Assembly: GCA_025602905.1 (NCBI GenBank)
Contig: JAHLKI010000004.1
Location: 62,001 to 126,000 of the forward strand
Source: Phlyctochytrium arcticum
Taxonomy: Eukaryota; Chytridiomycota; Chytridiomycetes; Chytridiales; Chytridiaceae
DNA: 64,000 nucleotides
Direction of reading: 5' to 3'
Of this stretch, positions 34,901-47,500 are shown piece after piece. Each line of letters starts with the position of its first letter. Position 1 is the stretch's first letter. The notes under the pieces are model-generated. The model was not told where the DNA came from. It made no database searches and saw only the letters and a list, made by a program, of their open reading frames with translations. Made by a program: the position numbers and the translations under genes.

Positions 34901-37900
34901 TGAATAGCTGTAACACACTGGCTGCAAAAGCCGAAGCTATGGAGATTCTCCCTCGAATATTAGGAGTTAAAGAGGTCGATGTCATGGTGAGTAGTTTTCA
35001 GCAACCCCCATCCCGCCAATCCCGCTCAATCAAATTTTTAGCTCGAAACCTTTCTTGGGACTATGATCTCCAAAGAATTTCCGCTGTCCCCACATGACTT
35101 GACAGAAGGAACGCCTCAGTATAAGGGCTACGTGGAGGTGATGCAAACGCTTTTCAATGCAATAGAAAATGGTCCCGGCTTTGTGGTTGCTAAGGCTCTA
35201 ATGTCGCATATGTGCCGCCAAAGCAATCATCCCTTCGCAGCTGCATTCCAGCGCAGTATAATGCAATCTGTTGCTATCCAAAGTGCCGAGGTTGGCGACC
35301 TTATTGGGACATTGTTCAAGTACGTTATTATCTTCATTCTATGGCACCTATTTAAGCGATCCATCCTAGGTATTTGCGGGATGAAACTTTGCTGATAGAT
35401 ATTCGCCGTAACATAGAAGTGCAAATGCTCGCCCCGGCTTTGCACGCAGCCCCTCAACGTGAAACGCTTGCCGCGTATGTCCAACATATACAATGGATTA
35501 TGTCGGTTTTGAATAAGGATCTCCCAAAGCAGGATTACGAAATTCGGAACTCACTACTGGAAAAGACAGTAGCATTCGAGCTGATTGAGATCTGCTACAC
35601 GCGATTGGATCTAAAATCAGTCCACTCACCGGAAGCACCCGTTGTCATCGCATACTATGGCGGGCCCGGGAAAGGTGGGACCGGGAAGCAACTTTCGGGC
35701 GATCTTGTGAGACTAGCGAAAGTCGCCAAAAACACTCCCATTCAGGCGGAAGCGGCCCATGCCGACACCGCGCAAATTTTGAAAACGTACCATCAGAGAG
35801 CGTTCAATGCCTTAGCAGCAGTGATTTCGGCCACTCAACGGGAACAATTACCAGCTTTCGTACATCAGATCCTCTTCAGTGGCAAGGACTTGTGGGCCAA
35901 TATCGTGGATGTTAGGCTGATCCCGTTTCACATTACTTATGACGTACTAAACCTTTCGATAGGAGGAGGAAGATTTGTTTGCTTTATTGGACTCTCAAGT
36001 TATGAACGCGTCAAGAACCAGAAATATTACCCCAGATTATGGTCTGCAAGTTCTGGCGGAAAGTAGTCTAAGTCAGGTATGTTCCTAGGTCTGCTTTTTA
36101 CTTGTCAACACGATACAATTCCTCCCGCTAGACTATAAGCATTCCGGCCCGGCGATCCAATTCTTTCTTTTCTGACCGCACTGTCGGCAATTCATCCCTC
36201 GCTTATGGCACAAGTTTACAGAGCCAAACCAGACGCTCGCAGCTATCAGCGCTTTCCTCCTTCAATGAAGGAGCGGGCGAGCAATTGGAAAGACAATCTG
36301 ATGGAACCGATACGAGAAATGATCAACTCCTTCTCTATGGCCACAATTCTTGCATGGGATGGATCGTGCGCATTATCAACATATTGCAAGATATGTCATC
36401 TACAGGAGAAAAAAGTAACGATCCTCCCGCTTGGATGAGGACGATAATAGGAAGCATAAATGCTACGTGTACGGTTTGCCAAGTCATGTTGCTACGCGAG
36501 AAGCTCATTTGCCTTTACTAGATGCGCCCTTAAACGTGCGGGCTTATCTTGCATCCATCATTTTAAATGTTCCACAACCATTCGCGCCGTACACTGGAGA
36601 TTTGTGGCAGGCCTTTGCCAGTATCCTATCTCGTATCCCCAAAATGGGTGAATTCGTTCAGGTACATAAAAGGAATAGATGTCATCATTTAAAGGTTTTT
36701 AATGGGTACCTTTAGGACATGTGCTTGCTACTGCTGACATGGGCTGAAGATACTGAGAGGGTTGTGGTAAAAAAGCTGAACGAAGACGCGAAGGAATGGC
36801 GCCAGACCCAGGAAGTGGTGTCCAGAATGCTGGTAAAACTGATCACAAACTTGAGAACCTTTCATGACTGACAGCTTTGTGAAAACACAGGAAACGCTCG
36901 CAAGTAGCGCTGGAGATGCTGAGACTAAGCCAATCGTTCGAATCAATTTGGGGCTGATCAATTCATTTGTGGAAAAGTGGTCAAGGGTCATTATTCCACC
37001 TACGGTATGCCCCAAATAGTGTTGCATATTCCCAGCCGCTGATCTGGTGACAGGGAGTTATATACCGGCTAATACGTAGTAGCGAGGATGAGAAACTCAT
37101 TCTGTCCGGGGTCAATTTGATTTCTGTGTTGGCTGAGAATGGGATTCCACCATACAATCCGAACGGCCTGGGATCTGAAGTAGCAACCGAAGAGAAATTC
37201 GCCGAGGCATATATTACGCTATTGAGTCATAAGAAAAGAAGCGTCGTCGGTTATGCTGCGGAGGTGCTTGGAAAATGGCTGAAAAGCGGACGTGATACAA
37301 CCCCTGATCTCGTCAGCTCCCTAAAGAAACGACTTCAACAGAAGGTGGGTCGTCAGGTTCTTGGAGACGCTGGAGACTGATACAAGACATTCTCAGATAG
37401 AATCTTTACAAAATGTGCATGCTGCTAATTCCGATTCCGATAATTTCCTACTGATTCTGGACCGACTTAGTATTGGAAGTCCTGATATTGTGAAACTTTA
37501 CGCAAAAAACCTGTTGTTTATGTTGCCACGCCTGTATGGAAAATCTCGTGCTCGTGCGTTATTTTCGCTGTCGGCGTGTGCGTCAGATATTCCGGATTTG
37601 TTTGCGGATCTGCGAGCAAAGAACTTGAGCTCACTGCTTCGAAAGCGGGATGACGAAACTCAGGGTTATCTACTGATGATTCTCTTAGGCCTGGCCGGAA
37701 AGTTATCGGAAAGCGAAGTTGTGTACCTTCTTGGAGCCACTATCAATACCTTCAGCGAGCATCCGTCAGAAAAATGCCGCGCGGCATTCTATGCCTTAAT
37801 GACTCGACTACATGAACGAGGAGAGATTAGCAACGCAATGGATGAAGGAGAGAATGAACAGTCTAACACCGGATTAAGTCCCGAGACGCATCGTGTTATC

Positions 37901-40900
37901 AAGCTGGCTATTCTGAATGGGTTGAATGATACCAGTGATGATATACGGGATGCAATCACCACGTATTTTGGACAAGAGGGACGGATGGGGAAGACTGATG
38001 TGTTCAGCCGAACCAGCTATCTGCTTCAGTCGCTATACGAGCCAGAGGTTGAAACTTCGTACTTGAACTTCAGCACCTTCTTCCTGCTAGAAGCCTCGAA
38101 AAGTAGTCCAGTCTACAATGCCAATCTTTTTGACTCCGGTCTACCAGATGCAACATTTCAGGACGCTGTCATCAGAACTGATCTTTCCCTTCTGGGGGCA
38201 GGATCCATGCAACCTTTGTATGCTGCAACGCAAGGTGCAACATTCCGCCCTACACAAGGTGGACATAGCGGGCGGATTGCTGATCATCCTGTCAACATGA
38301 CACAAGGCGCTCAATGGTCAGCGACATTAGATCCCAACATGACCGCAGCTCAAGCTAGAAACACATTTGCAAGGTCGGATTCGGGATTGGCGTCTGCCTT
38401 TGCGGGTGGGGACAGTGACAGTTCCTTTGCGGGGGATGTCTCGCTACGATCATTGTCGCAGGTTCGCCGGACGCAACAAGGGTCCCTCTCAGACCGCACA
38501 TACCGCGTTAGTCAAGCGGAACATCATACGCGCGCCAAAGCAAAGCATGAGCTAATACAAAAGGTCTCTCGTGCTCGGGCCGTCACTCTGGCAAGAAAAT
38601 ATCGAATCGGTGAGCTTCCGGACATCCAAATACAGATCAAAGAAATCATCGACCCTCTGCAAAAGTTAGCTAGTCGTGATGGAGAAGTTGGTCGTGAAGT
38701 GTTCAGCAGCCTCATTATATCAATTTACGAGCAAGTGGACAATAGCGAGCCAGAGTCGGATGCCGAATACAGGACTGGAATTGAAAATTCCCTCAACAAT
38801 ATTCTCACGGAATCCGTGCAGCTCTATCCTCCCCTAATTGCTACGGTTTTGAGCATCTTATTGAAGTTACCCAGCCACCAGTGCACACCATCAGCTATAT
38901 CCCGCGCGAGTGAGGGGAGTAGTAACAATGCCTTGGGCATTCTGCTTTTGGAGAAACTTGCTTCCTCCATTGGCACTCACTCCCAACCATCGGCCAAACG
39001 ATCCCGGACTTCCCGAACTACGATAAAGTCGCAACCCGTAGAGTTTTGGACGCAGCTTGCTAATCTTTACAGGTCAATGAATAAAGCCGACGTGTATCGT
39101 CCATTGTATTACAGCAAGGTATCCCGCAATCAAGATCTCAAAGAAGCGATTGCCGCAGAATTAGATGGACAGTACGATCGTGCGTTACAAGCTTACAAAG
39201 CGGCTCAGAGTGCAGAAGACACGCTGGCAGATCATGAAGCAAATCTCTGTCATAAAGGGATTGCCGAGTGTCTCAATCAACTGGGGCTTTGGGACGAGCT
39301 TGCACGGTTTGTCATGGCTGACATTGACCACATTGTTGATAACTTATGGCAACCGGAACATCAAGAATTCACCTTACGTTTCTTCTTTAGAGCGTTTCTA
39401 AGGTTGAGGAAAGGCTATATAGATGAGCAAGGTATAGAGATGGAGTGGAAAGGCGACAACGTCAATCCATTGGAGCTCTTCCTGACGCAAGCTCTTGAAA
39501 CAACATCACACAAAAAACTTTTGGAGTCGAATCATGGGAAAGATCTAGGAATCGCACTTTTGGCGAACGGTGACACACTTCGAGCCGCCCAATGCATCAA
39601 AAAAGCCCAACAGACGTTCCTGGCTTCCTTTGCAAACACCAGTTCCTTGGCCTCTGAACATCGCCTGCAGCAATTGTCTCAATTACAACCGATTTCCGAG
39701 ATGGAAATGTATATGAGAATCAGACATGACGTCTCTGAGGCCACACGTATCTCACATCTCAAGCAATTCAGGAATCAGTGGTATCGGTACGCGCACGAAC
39801 TACACTGCGCTACAATTGAGAGACTCTAATCTTGGCTGACTACACAGGTATCCGTCCCTGTCCCTTGATCCAATCGATACATGGCAAGATTTGGCTCTGG
39901 TGAGGGAGATCGTTGCAGGCAACCTCATCGCTCCGGAGTTTTCAGATCAGGAAATCGCTGTGGATGTTGAAGCTACCCACAAGATGGTGGCAAAAGCAGC
40001 CCGAAAACAGGGAAACCTTTATGTAGCAAGACATTATCTCACGCCAACCGCGCCCACGAACTCGTTCGACCCAATTCATACATACAGCACTATCAGGTTA
40101 AGCTATGAAAGCATGAAATCGATGGAATATCCTGAAATGGTTGACCTAGCGGGCAAGATTGGACATAATTTGTACTACTACCAGGTGAGCTCCAATCCCA
40201 TTTGATTTGGTAGCGCCTTGCTAAACTTTGGAAGTCTGAGATTGCAGAGCTGGAGTCTGCCCAGGCCGTCAAGTTCAAAAACTTGGAGGGGCAGTTGTAT
40301 GAGTTTCTTACGCAGTCAGTCTGCGAGAACGACGCATTAGCAAGTTTGATATTGCAGAATAAGACCCTCATGAAGGCATTTAAACGGGCAGGCTTCCAAA
40401 TCACTGATGGCAACCTTCTTCAACTTTTGCCTCAAATTACATTCAAGCTATTCGTCGAAGTGGTTGAGAATACTCCCAAAGACAAGTACCAGCTGCAACT
40501 CGCCCGCTTTTGTGACAATATCTTGCAGATACTTGAGAGCGATCCAGAAAAGATCCGCCTGGTAAGCTTCCCGCTTTCCATTTACGATATAATCATTTCT
40601 TACCATACTGACAAACAGCTTCCGGTAACGCCCGCGGCATTCGCTACAACTGCAGTGAGGAATATTTTACACGTCATGGGACACGGAAATCAAGAAGCGA
40701 TCGAACGATTCCCCCGGCTTTTGCAATTGATCGAGATCCATCTGGAAAGTACTGCCGAATTCAAAACGCTTACTGCAGAGTTGCCAGCATGGACATTTTT
40801 ACGCTGGCTACCGCAGGTCACTGCGCTGCTTGACAAACCAATTGCGCCCAGTCTACATCAAATGCTCGAAAATATTGCTGCCGATTATCCGCAAGCATTA

Positions 40901-43328
40901 TACTATCCCCTCTCTATCAGTAGCGAACAGTATAGTTTTGGGACGGACCCGGTTTCTTCGTTATGTAGAAAGCACGTCGATCGCATCAAGCACGTAGTTA
41001 GAAGCCCCTTGTTAGAGAAGCTTACTTTAGAGCTCAGACGCTTGACGGAGCCTTCTCACGCTTTCAAGGATTGGATCGACAAGTGCGCAACATTTTTCCA
41101 GAGCACTCCCTCTCAGGAACACAGAAAAATTCTCTTGGATTCGTTTCAAGAGATGCGAGCTATTTGTTTAGGTGCGGATGCTGATGGAGGCCCTATTGGC
41201 AAGGCATTTGGAAGCAAGTATGCTCAGAAAATTTACAAGTACTGCGGTACGTGTACAATGAACTAGTGATTGGTAGGTTCCCACAACTAACGGCAAATTT
41301 AGGTAGCGACGGTGGAAAGTTTTCCCAAATGTCTCCCGCTGCCTGGAAAGAATTTCAAAAGATGTGCCAGCAGCAGATACATGGGAAAGAAAATATGAGA
41401 TCAGGATTGGTACCACTCAAGCAGTATTCACCCTGGCTCGCCAGTTTTGACGCAAGCTCTTATGAAGAGGTAATGACGTTACTGTCAAGGGCGAAGTTTG
41501 AACAAATACTAAGTTTGACCTGTTACTGTTAATCGCAGGACCTGGAGATCCCTGGACAGTACTCTGGTGACCAGAAGCCGCGTCCTGAAGATCATGTCAA
41601 GATTTTGAGGTTCCAGGAACAGGTACTGGTCATGAGCTCAATGAGAAGGCCAAAGCGCTTGGTGATTCTGGGCTCGGATGAGCGAGAACACCCATGGCTA
41701 GTAAAGGTTTGTATGACAAGCATTCGAGCTGGTAATCAGCGACTGACATGTCACAGGGAGGCGAAGACATGCGTTTAGATCAGCGTGTACAACAAATGTT
41801 CTCAATCATGAACCACTTGATCTCGAAAAATCGCCATTGCGCAGAAAGCGGTTTGACACTCAGAACCTATAAGGTACGGCTTTACAAGTGATATTTCTAC
41901 GGCAGCCCCTTAATACGATTTTCGTAGGTTATTCCAATGAGCACGAGTCTAGGTATTCTGGAGTGGGTGGACAACACAAAGCCTCTCCGGGATGTGATGA
42001 ACAGCATACCTGGTTTTCAGGAAGAATATGCCCGGTCCGATGCTCTGCACAACAAGTTCGTGGAAAGCCACAAAGGCAGCGCACGGAACCTAGGCGATAG
42101 TAAGTTTGGACCAGCTTATGACTATATGATGGGCTTTTGACCTTTCCTCCAGTGTATGGCAATATGTTTCGGAAAGCTTCTACCAAACAAACGTTGGACC
42201 ATATGATCAGCTTGAATAGCCATCAGGCTTACCTGCGAACATGGATGCAAAAGCTAGCCGCTTCCCCCGAGGCTTACCTGGCCATTCGTGCAACTTTCGC
42301 CAAGAGCTTGGCCACGCTAAACATCTGTTCGTATCTCCTTGGAATCGGTGATCGACATTCAGAAAATTTCCTTGTTGACATGGGATCGTAAGTCGGGTCT
42401 CCTTTCTAAAAAATTTCCATGTCGTCGCTCATGAGCATCTTTCCCAGAGGTCAAGTGATTGGAATTGATTTTGGACACGCGTTTGGGTAAGAATGTTCAT
42501 TCTTTGGGCTCATGCGGACCAGTCTTGACGGTTGCCCTAGATCTGCAACCGAAGTCCTTCCTATCCCTGAGCTGGTACCATTCCGACTGACACAACAGTT
42601 GAGTTTGGCAATGGAGCCTCTAGGCGTACCTGTTTTGCTTGAATATCCAATGACACTTGCATTGACTGGTAAGATCGTCGCAATCACCTGAGATTCTCCG
42701 CGTTGACATACTGTGCAGCTCTCCGAGAGAAAAAAGAAGTCTTATTGAACGCTCTAAACATCTTTATCAAGGAACCCTTGATTGAATGGCGTAAATTTGC
42801 GCTAAATCAGGCTAGCAAACAGGGTAAGCTTCGCTGTATTGACAAATCTTGCGTTTTGAAACGAAAATATCTGTTTGCACAGGCCGGACTAGTCAACAGA
42901 CCCCAGATAGCGACGAGGCGTCCCTCAATCCCCCTGAATGGTATCCACAGCAAAAGTTGAACATCGCGAGGTACCACAGATTCATCTAGCTTTAATCTCC
43001 CTTTGTTGTTAACTCGACTGCACAGGAGAAAGCTACTTGGACATAATCCTGCAGGTACTGGGGCATCTGCATACTATGTTTTGCTCTGATTACTCATAGA
43101 TTTGCGATGACAGATATCACAGCACAGGAACTACAATGGGGGCATGGCGATAAGCCATGGTTCTCCGCTGCTAACGCTGTACTTGCAGGGGATCCTGCAC
43201 GCAATAAGCGCGCCAGAGTTGGGCGAGTCTGTGCAACCGTTAAAGAGCAGGTTGAGTGTCTTATTGATCAGGCAACTGATCCCAACATATTAGGACGGGC
43301 TTGGAGGGGATGGGGCCCTTGGTGTTAG
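28975..43328 (+). CDS. PRKDC: DNA-dependent protein kinase catalytic subunit
   Basis: A 14.3-kb gene with several dozen short introns, estimated at close to 4000 residues; the start at 28975 is likely and not every exon edge is resolved. HEAT-repeat landmarks shared with vertebrate DNA-PKcs include [14 protein letters not shown] (about 30440), [10 protein letters not shown] (31860), [15 protein letters not shown] and [19 protein letters not shown] (about 32965-33080). The large exon 37361-39829 carries an SQ/TQ cluster and then [20 protein letters not shown], as in human. The kinase has [16 protein letters not shown], catalytic [13 protein letters not shown] (about 42340) and IDFGHAFG (about 42465). 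The FATC domain ends GWGPWC at 43328. In the cell it would bind Ku at DNA ends in non-homologous end joining. ATM, ATR, TOR and TRRAP lack these N-terminal landmarks. Confidence 0.95.
38228..38520 (+). other. SQ/TQ cluster of DNA-PKcs (ABCDE-like)
   Basis: Within the 37361-39829 exon, TQ dipeptides are encoded at 38228, 38252, 38300 and 38471, with SQ dipeptides near 38455 and 38510. They lie in a Gly/Ser/Thr-rich linker just before the conserved GELPDIQIQ segment. The human ABCDE (T2609) autophosphorylation cluster sits at the same place relative to its GDLPDIQIK segment. Confidence 0.75.
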
Positions 43329-43992
43329 TCACGACGGTTGTTATTTGTGGTAACAATAATGAGATTTTCCATCAGCGTGGTTACACTGCCGATTCCTCGA
43401 AGAGGGAAAAGCACCCAAAATTATTCCAGGAACTCTGTCGTATTCTTCCCACCCGAGGTCGATATACATAATCCAGAACGTTTGTGAGCCAGTCCATCAT
43501 CCCTCGGCTTTCAAACCGTGCAAAAAAATATTGCAAGATGCGAATCAGACAATCATCCTTCACTCACGGGCACAAGCACGGCAATTTTATGCACGTTCTC
43601 TGGTTCTCGGGCTGATTCCCACATTTTGACACTCTGTCATCAGAGCTGTCACCACGCTGCGCCACACTATTTAGCCAGGTTTGGAAATATTACCCAAGTA
43701 AGGCGCAGCAGGTGAACCCAAGTCGGCAGCTCGTCCAGCTCTTCGATTTCGCCCTCCCCGCACCACGGTTCAAGAACTCAAGCCTCTCTCTGAGTTAAAA
43801 CTTGGTTTGACGTCAGGACCTTAACCCCCTCGTAAGTGTCGGATGGATGCAGGAAAGAGTGAAAAGGAGGACTCCAAGACGGGGTTTGGATGGATGGATG
43901 GATGGAAGCTTTGTTGCTGGCGAGGAGGACGATCTCAATTCCGTCGAGAACAGCATTCAGCTCACACTTTTTGATCGTAGCATATAAACAAG
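43329..43992. other. Intergenic region, P2 promoter side
   Basis: 3' flank of the DNA-PKcs gene and upstream region of the P2 gene. It holds a GGAT microsatellite (separate entry) and a likely TATA-like CATATAAA at 43980-43987, just before the P2 start. No gene seen. Confidence 0.45.
43888..43905. repeat. GGAT microsatellite
   Basis: Four copies of GGAT plus GG. The same motif occurs in both LTRs of the retrotransposon. Confidence 0.9.
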
Positions 43993-44386
43993 ATGAAGCA
44001 CGTTGCAGCCTACTTGCTCGCCACTCTCGGCGGAAACAGCTCTCCTTCTGCCGCTGATGTCAAGAAGATCCTCTCCGCCGTCGGTATCGAATCCGAGGAA
44101 GAGCGTCTTACCAAGTTGATCAAGGAACTTGAAGGCAAGGACGTCAACGAGGTAAGACTTTGGTCAAACGCCAGGACTACAACACCCTTCCGTGACTGAC
44201 TGTTGCTCAATTTAGTTGATTGCTGAAGGTTCCAAGAAGCTTTCTTCCCTTCCCTCTGGTGGAGGTTCTGCCTCCGCTGCTGGAGGTGCCGCTGCCGGCG
44301 GTGCTGCTGTCGAGAAGAAGGAGGACAAGAAGGAGGAGGCCAAGGAGGAGTCTGATGACGACATGGGCTTCGGGCTTTTCGACTAA
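43993..44386 (+). CDS. RPP2: 60S acidic ribosomal protein P2
   Basis: Two exons (43993-44151, 44216-44386) give 109 residues. The N-terminal dimerisation helix domain has the P2 form ([15 protein letters not shown]; the [12 protein letters not shown] region). An Ala/Gly hinge follows, then an acidic Lys/Glu tail and the conserved C-terminus [12 protein letters not shown], which binds elongation factors and is phosphorylated by CK2 in other species. P1/P2 dimers form the ribosomal stalk with P0. The tract is Ala/Gly-rich and the intron sits after codon 53. The gene converges on talin, with 138 bp between stop codons. Confidence 0.97.
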
Positions 44387-44524
44387 GCTGTCAATTATCT
44401 CTAAATATATTGTTCGGTCATCCCCCGCTCAAACGTTTTGCCTACTTCAATTATTGCGTTTTACAGGTTTACAAAGAGAAGTCCATGTAGGGTATCAGGA
44501 GTAGCTATAGGGTACAAGATGAAT

Positions 44525-47500
44525 TTACTGACCGGCCCCTCTGGCGCGCGCAGCTTGAGCACCGGTGACTGAAGCAGGGCCATCCTTTTTGCTACCATCG
44601 TATTTACCCTTTCTGACGCTGGCCAGTTTCATTCTTGCTCGCTCCAGCTCCTTCTCCATTTTCAAGATTGCGACTTGCGCTTCCATCTCTGCGACTCGAG
44701 TTTGCATAACTCCACCAGAGTTGCCGCCTGTTGCAGATATCATGGTAGAGAATTGCTCTGCATCATCGAATGCCATATTGGACTCGGCCGCGCGAACAAG
44801 ATTGTCTGTCGCAGAAGTGACAGCCTTTCCAGCCGCACGCAGTCGAATCTGTGCTTGTGAATTTGAATCCCCCCGGACTGTGGCAGACGTCAAAAGTTGG
44901 GCTGTGGACGCGCTGACAGCCTTGGCCGACACAATGATGCGTTCCCTCTCGACCTTTCCTTTAAGTGCCTGATTGGCGGCCTCGCACAAATCTCCTGTCG
45001 CGCCTGCGACCATCTTTGCAGCACTGACCAGTCCATCACTCCAAGTGCCATCAGAAAAGTACATGGCCTCTTCTTTTGGCGCGGATCGCCCTTTAGCCAC
45101 CAGTTCTCGTTGAGCACCTGTTGCCGACCGCACCAAGGCTGCAGTAGCGGCCGCGATAGCTTTGGCCGCCTCCAGGATCTGATCTTCAAAGTTGAGATCT
45201 TCATTAGCTGCCCTGGGTCGTTCTTCAGGCGCCAGCGCAGCAAGCTTGCGCGCAGCAGCTTCGATAGAGGAAGCAGCAGCAAGCAACTCTCGCTCTGCGA
45301 TAACGTTTGGATCATTGGGATCTACATAGCCGCTTGGAATGAGTGCTCCTGCAGCCTGTACCACTCCGTTGACGGCCATCGCGATTTCTTTGGCGCCCAC
45401 TTGCACATTGGCCTTGTTTTGCGAAGTGCTATTCTCTTGCAGCGCTTTGATTTTAGTCAACAAACTTTTAACAGCTTGGCCAGCCCTCTTAACGGCCTCA
45501 ATCATCATCTCTTTTTGCTCTGGTGGTGCTTTCTCAATAGCAGCCTTCGAGGATCGGAAGAGATCCTCTGCTTGCTTTTTCAGGGCGTTTGCGGATGTAA
45601 CAATTTCCTCCTGCTTGCCGTTCGATGCTGCAACCAAAGAGGCGGCTGCAGTTGCTAGTAACTTTGCAGACCCGGCCACTTCATCCGGTAAGGCTGTACC
45701 CTGAGCAGGTTCAGATGACTGTAGGACGGCCACAGCAGCATCAATGTCGGAAATAGCACCATCAAGGGCTCGTGTTCCACGCATCGTCTCGTCACCCAGA
45801 AGCCTTGTGGCATTTACAAGTGTACCCATAGCCTCAAACTCTTTGCGTACCTTCTGCCCTAGGTCAATCATCAGGGGGTCATCTGGAGGTTTGCCACAAG
45901 CATTTGTCGCAGCAGCAATCAAGTCCTGTAAATGCTCAGCGACATCTTTAGCTGCGCCAAGTAACTGCCCTTGCATGTACTTGTCAGCTGAAGTCACGGA
46001 AATGGCCCCCAGGCGAACCTCGGTCCGTAGTACATTCAGCGCAGTTACGGCCGCAGTGGCTACCGCACCAAGCTCATCCTGTGTCCCAGTGACGGCGGTA
46101 ATGAAAGCTTTTACAGTTTCGGTAAGTTGACGGGCGGCAGTCAACAGGCTGTCCTTGTGGCGACCAAAGCTCTCCCTTGTATCCATTGGATCGAGTTGAC
46201 CCGCCTGCGCAAAGATCAAAGCACCTTCCAGTTCTGAGATAGTATCGTTCACGTTAAGGACAGCGGCTTTGCAAAGCATCAGTCCCTTGGATCCTTCCTT
46301 CGCAGTGGTCATTAGCGCAGCAACGGTAGTAGAGACTTCCCGAGCTGCCGCGGTGAGTTTTGATCTTGAAACGTTGTCGGCTGCACTTTTGCCAGAGGCG
46401 TGTCGCATGGCTTCAATGAGCTTGATTTTGCTCGCACCCAATCCTCGTAATGAGTCCTCCAAACCTAGCTTAACTCTACTATCATTTGACGCACGAATGG
46501 CCCCACCGCCAGTTGTACAGATACTGTCATAAAGACCAGCCAACTGTGTTGCTGCCGCACGAAATTGGATAGGGGTTTTCGCTTTCGTTATTACCTCTGT
46601 GACAGCTGTCACAATGTTTTTTCCGGTTGCGTCAACCTCTTCTTCGAAGTTATGGTATGGCTGATTTACGGTTTCGGGTATACGCGATTCCAAGGTAGCC
46701 ACCGTATCCTCAATCAATTCAAATGCCTTGGCAAATTCTCCGGCCTCCTCGCGCGAGCCTTCCAAAGTACTTACAAGCTTGCTAATGGCACCACGGAATT
46801 TGGCCTTTTCTTCATCGACTTTTGGGGCATTAGCACTTTTGGAATTACCTCCTCCGGCTTTAGCCGCATATATAAACGCGTTCATGGCATCCCCAAGCAT
46901 TCTAATTTGCTCCAGTAATTTCATCTGCTCCTGCATATCCATCATATTTGAAGCATGGGCGATAGCTGCCAACGCAGCCTATAGAAAAGGTTAAGAACCC
47001 GTGTATTCAGAATTGCGAGAATGTAAAGCACATACCCGTCCGTAGGAAGTTGGCATCTCTGTGATGGACGCTCCTAGTCGTCCTGGATCGTCTTTCGCTG
47101 CTTTCGCCACGACGTCGGATAAACTGGCTAGTGCACGCACATTATCGACCAGCGCAGCCGTGGAAGTGGTTCCAGCTTGGGGTTCCAAGTTATTAACAGT
47201 GGCTTCTACTATAGCCGAATCAACGATAGAAAGTGATTCCGCCAACTTTTCCAGCGCAGCTTCGCACTCTTTTTGACCAGGAGCGCTGCTGCTTATGGTC
47301 TGAAGCGTCAGTTGTGCTGATTCTGTTAATGACCGTACTTGTGCCTGTAACAGTTGCTGCGAATCAGTATCTTTGGGATTGCTGCAAATGAGCTTGACAG
47401 TGCCGACTAATTCTTGCGCAGCCATTAGTACACTTTGCGTTCCCTCAATAATCGGACGTTGTGCAACTGCTGCTGATGCTCCCAGCCGGGCTTCGGTTCC

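Noticed and set aside
28975..43328. ATM, TOR or TRRAP identity for the giant kinase
   Set aside because: The N-terminal landmarks, GELPDIQIQ segment and preceding SQ/TQ cluster are specific to DNA-PKcs, and TRRAP lacks an active kinase.
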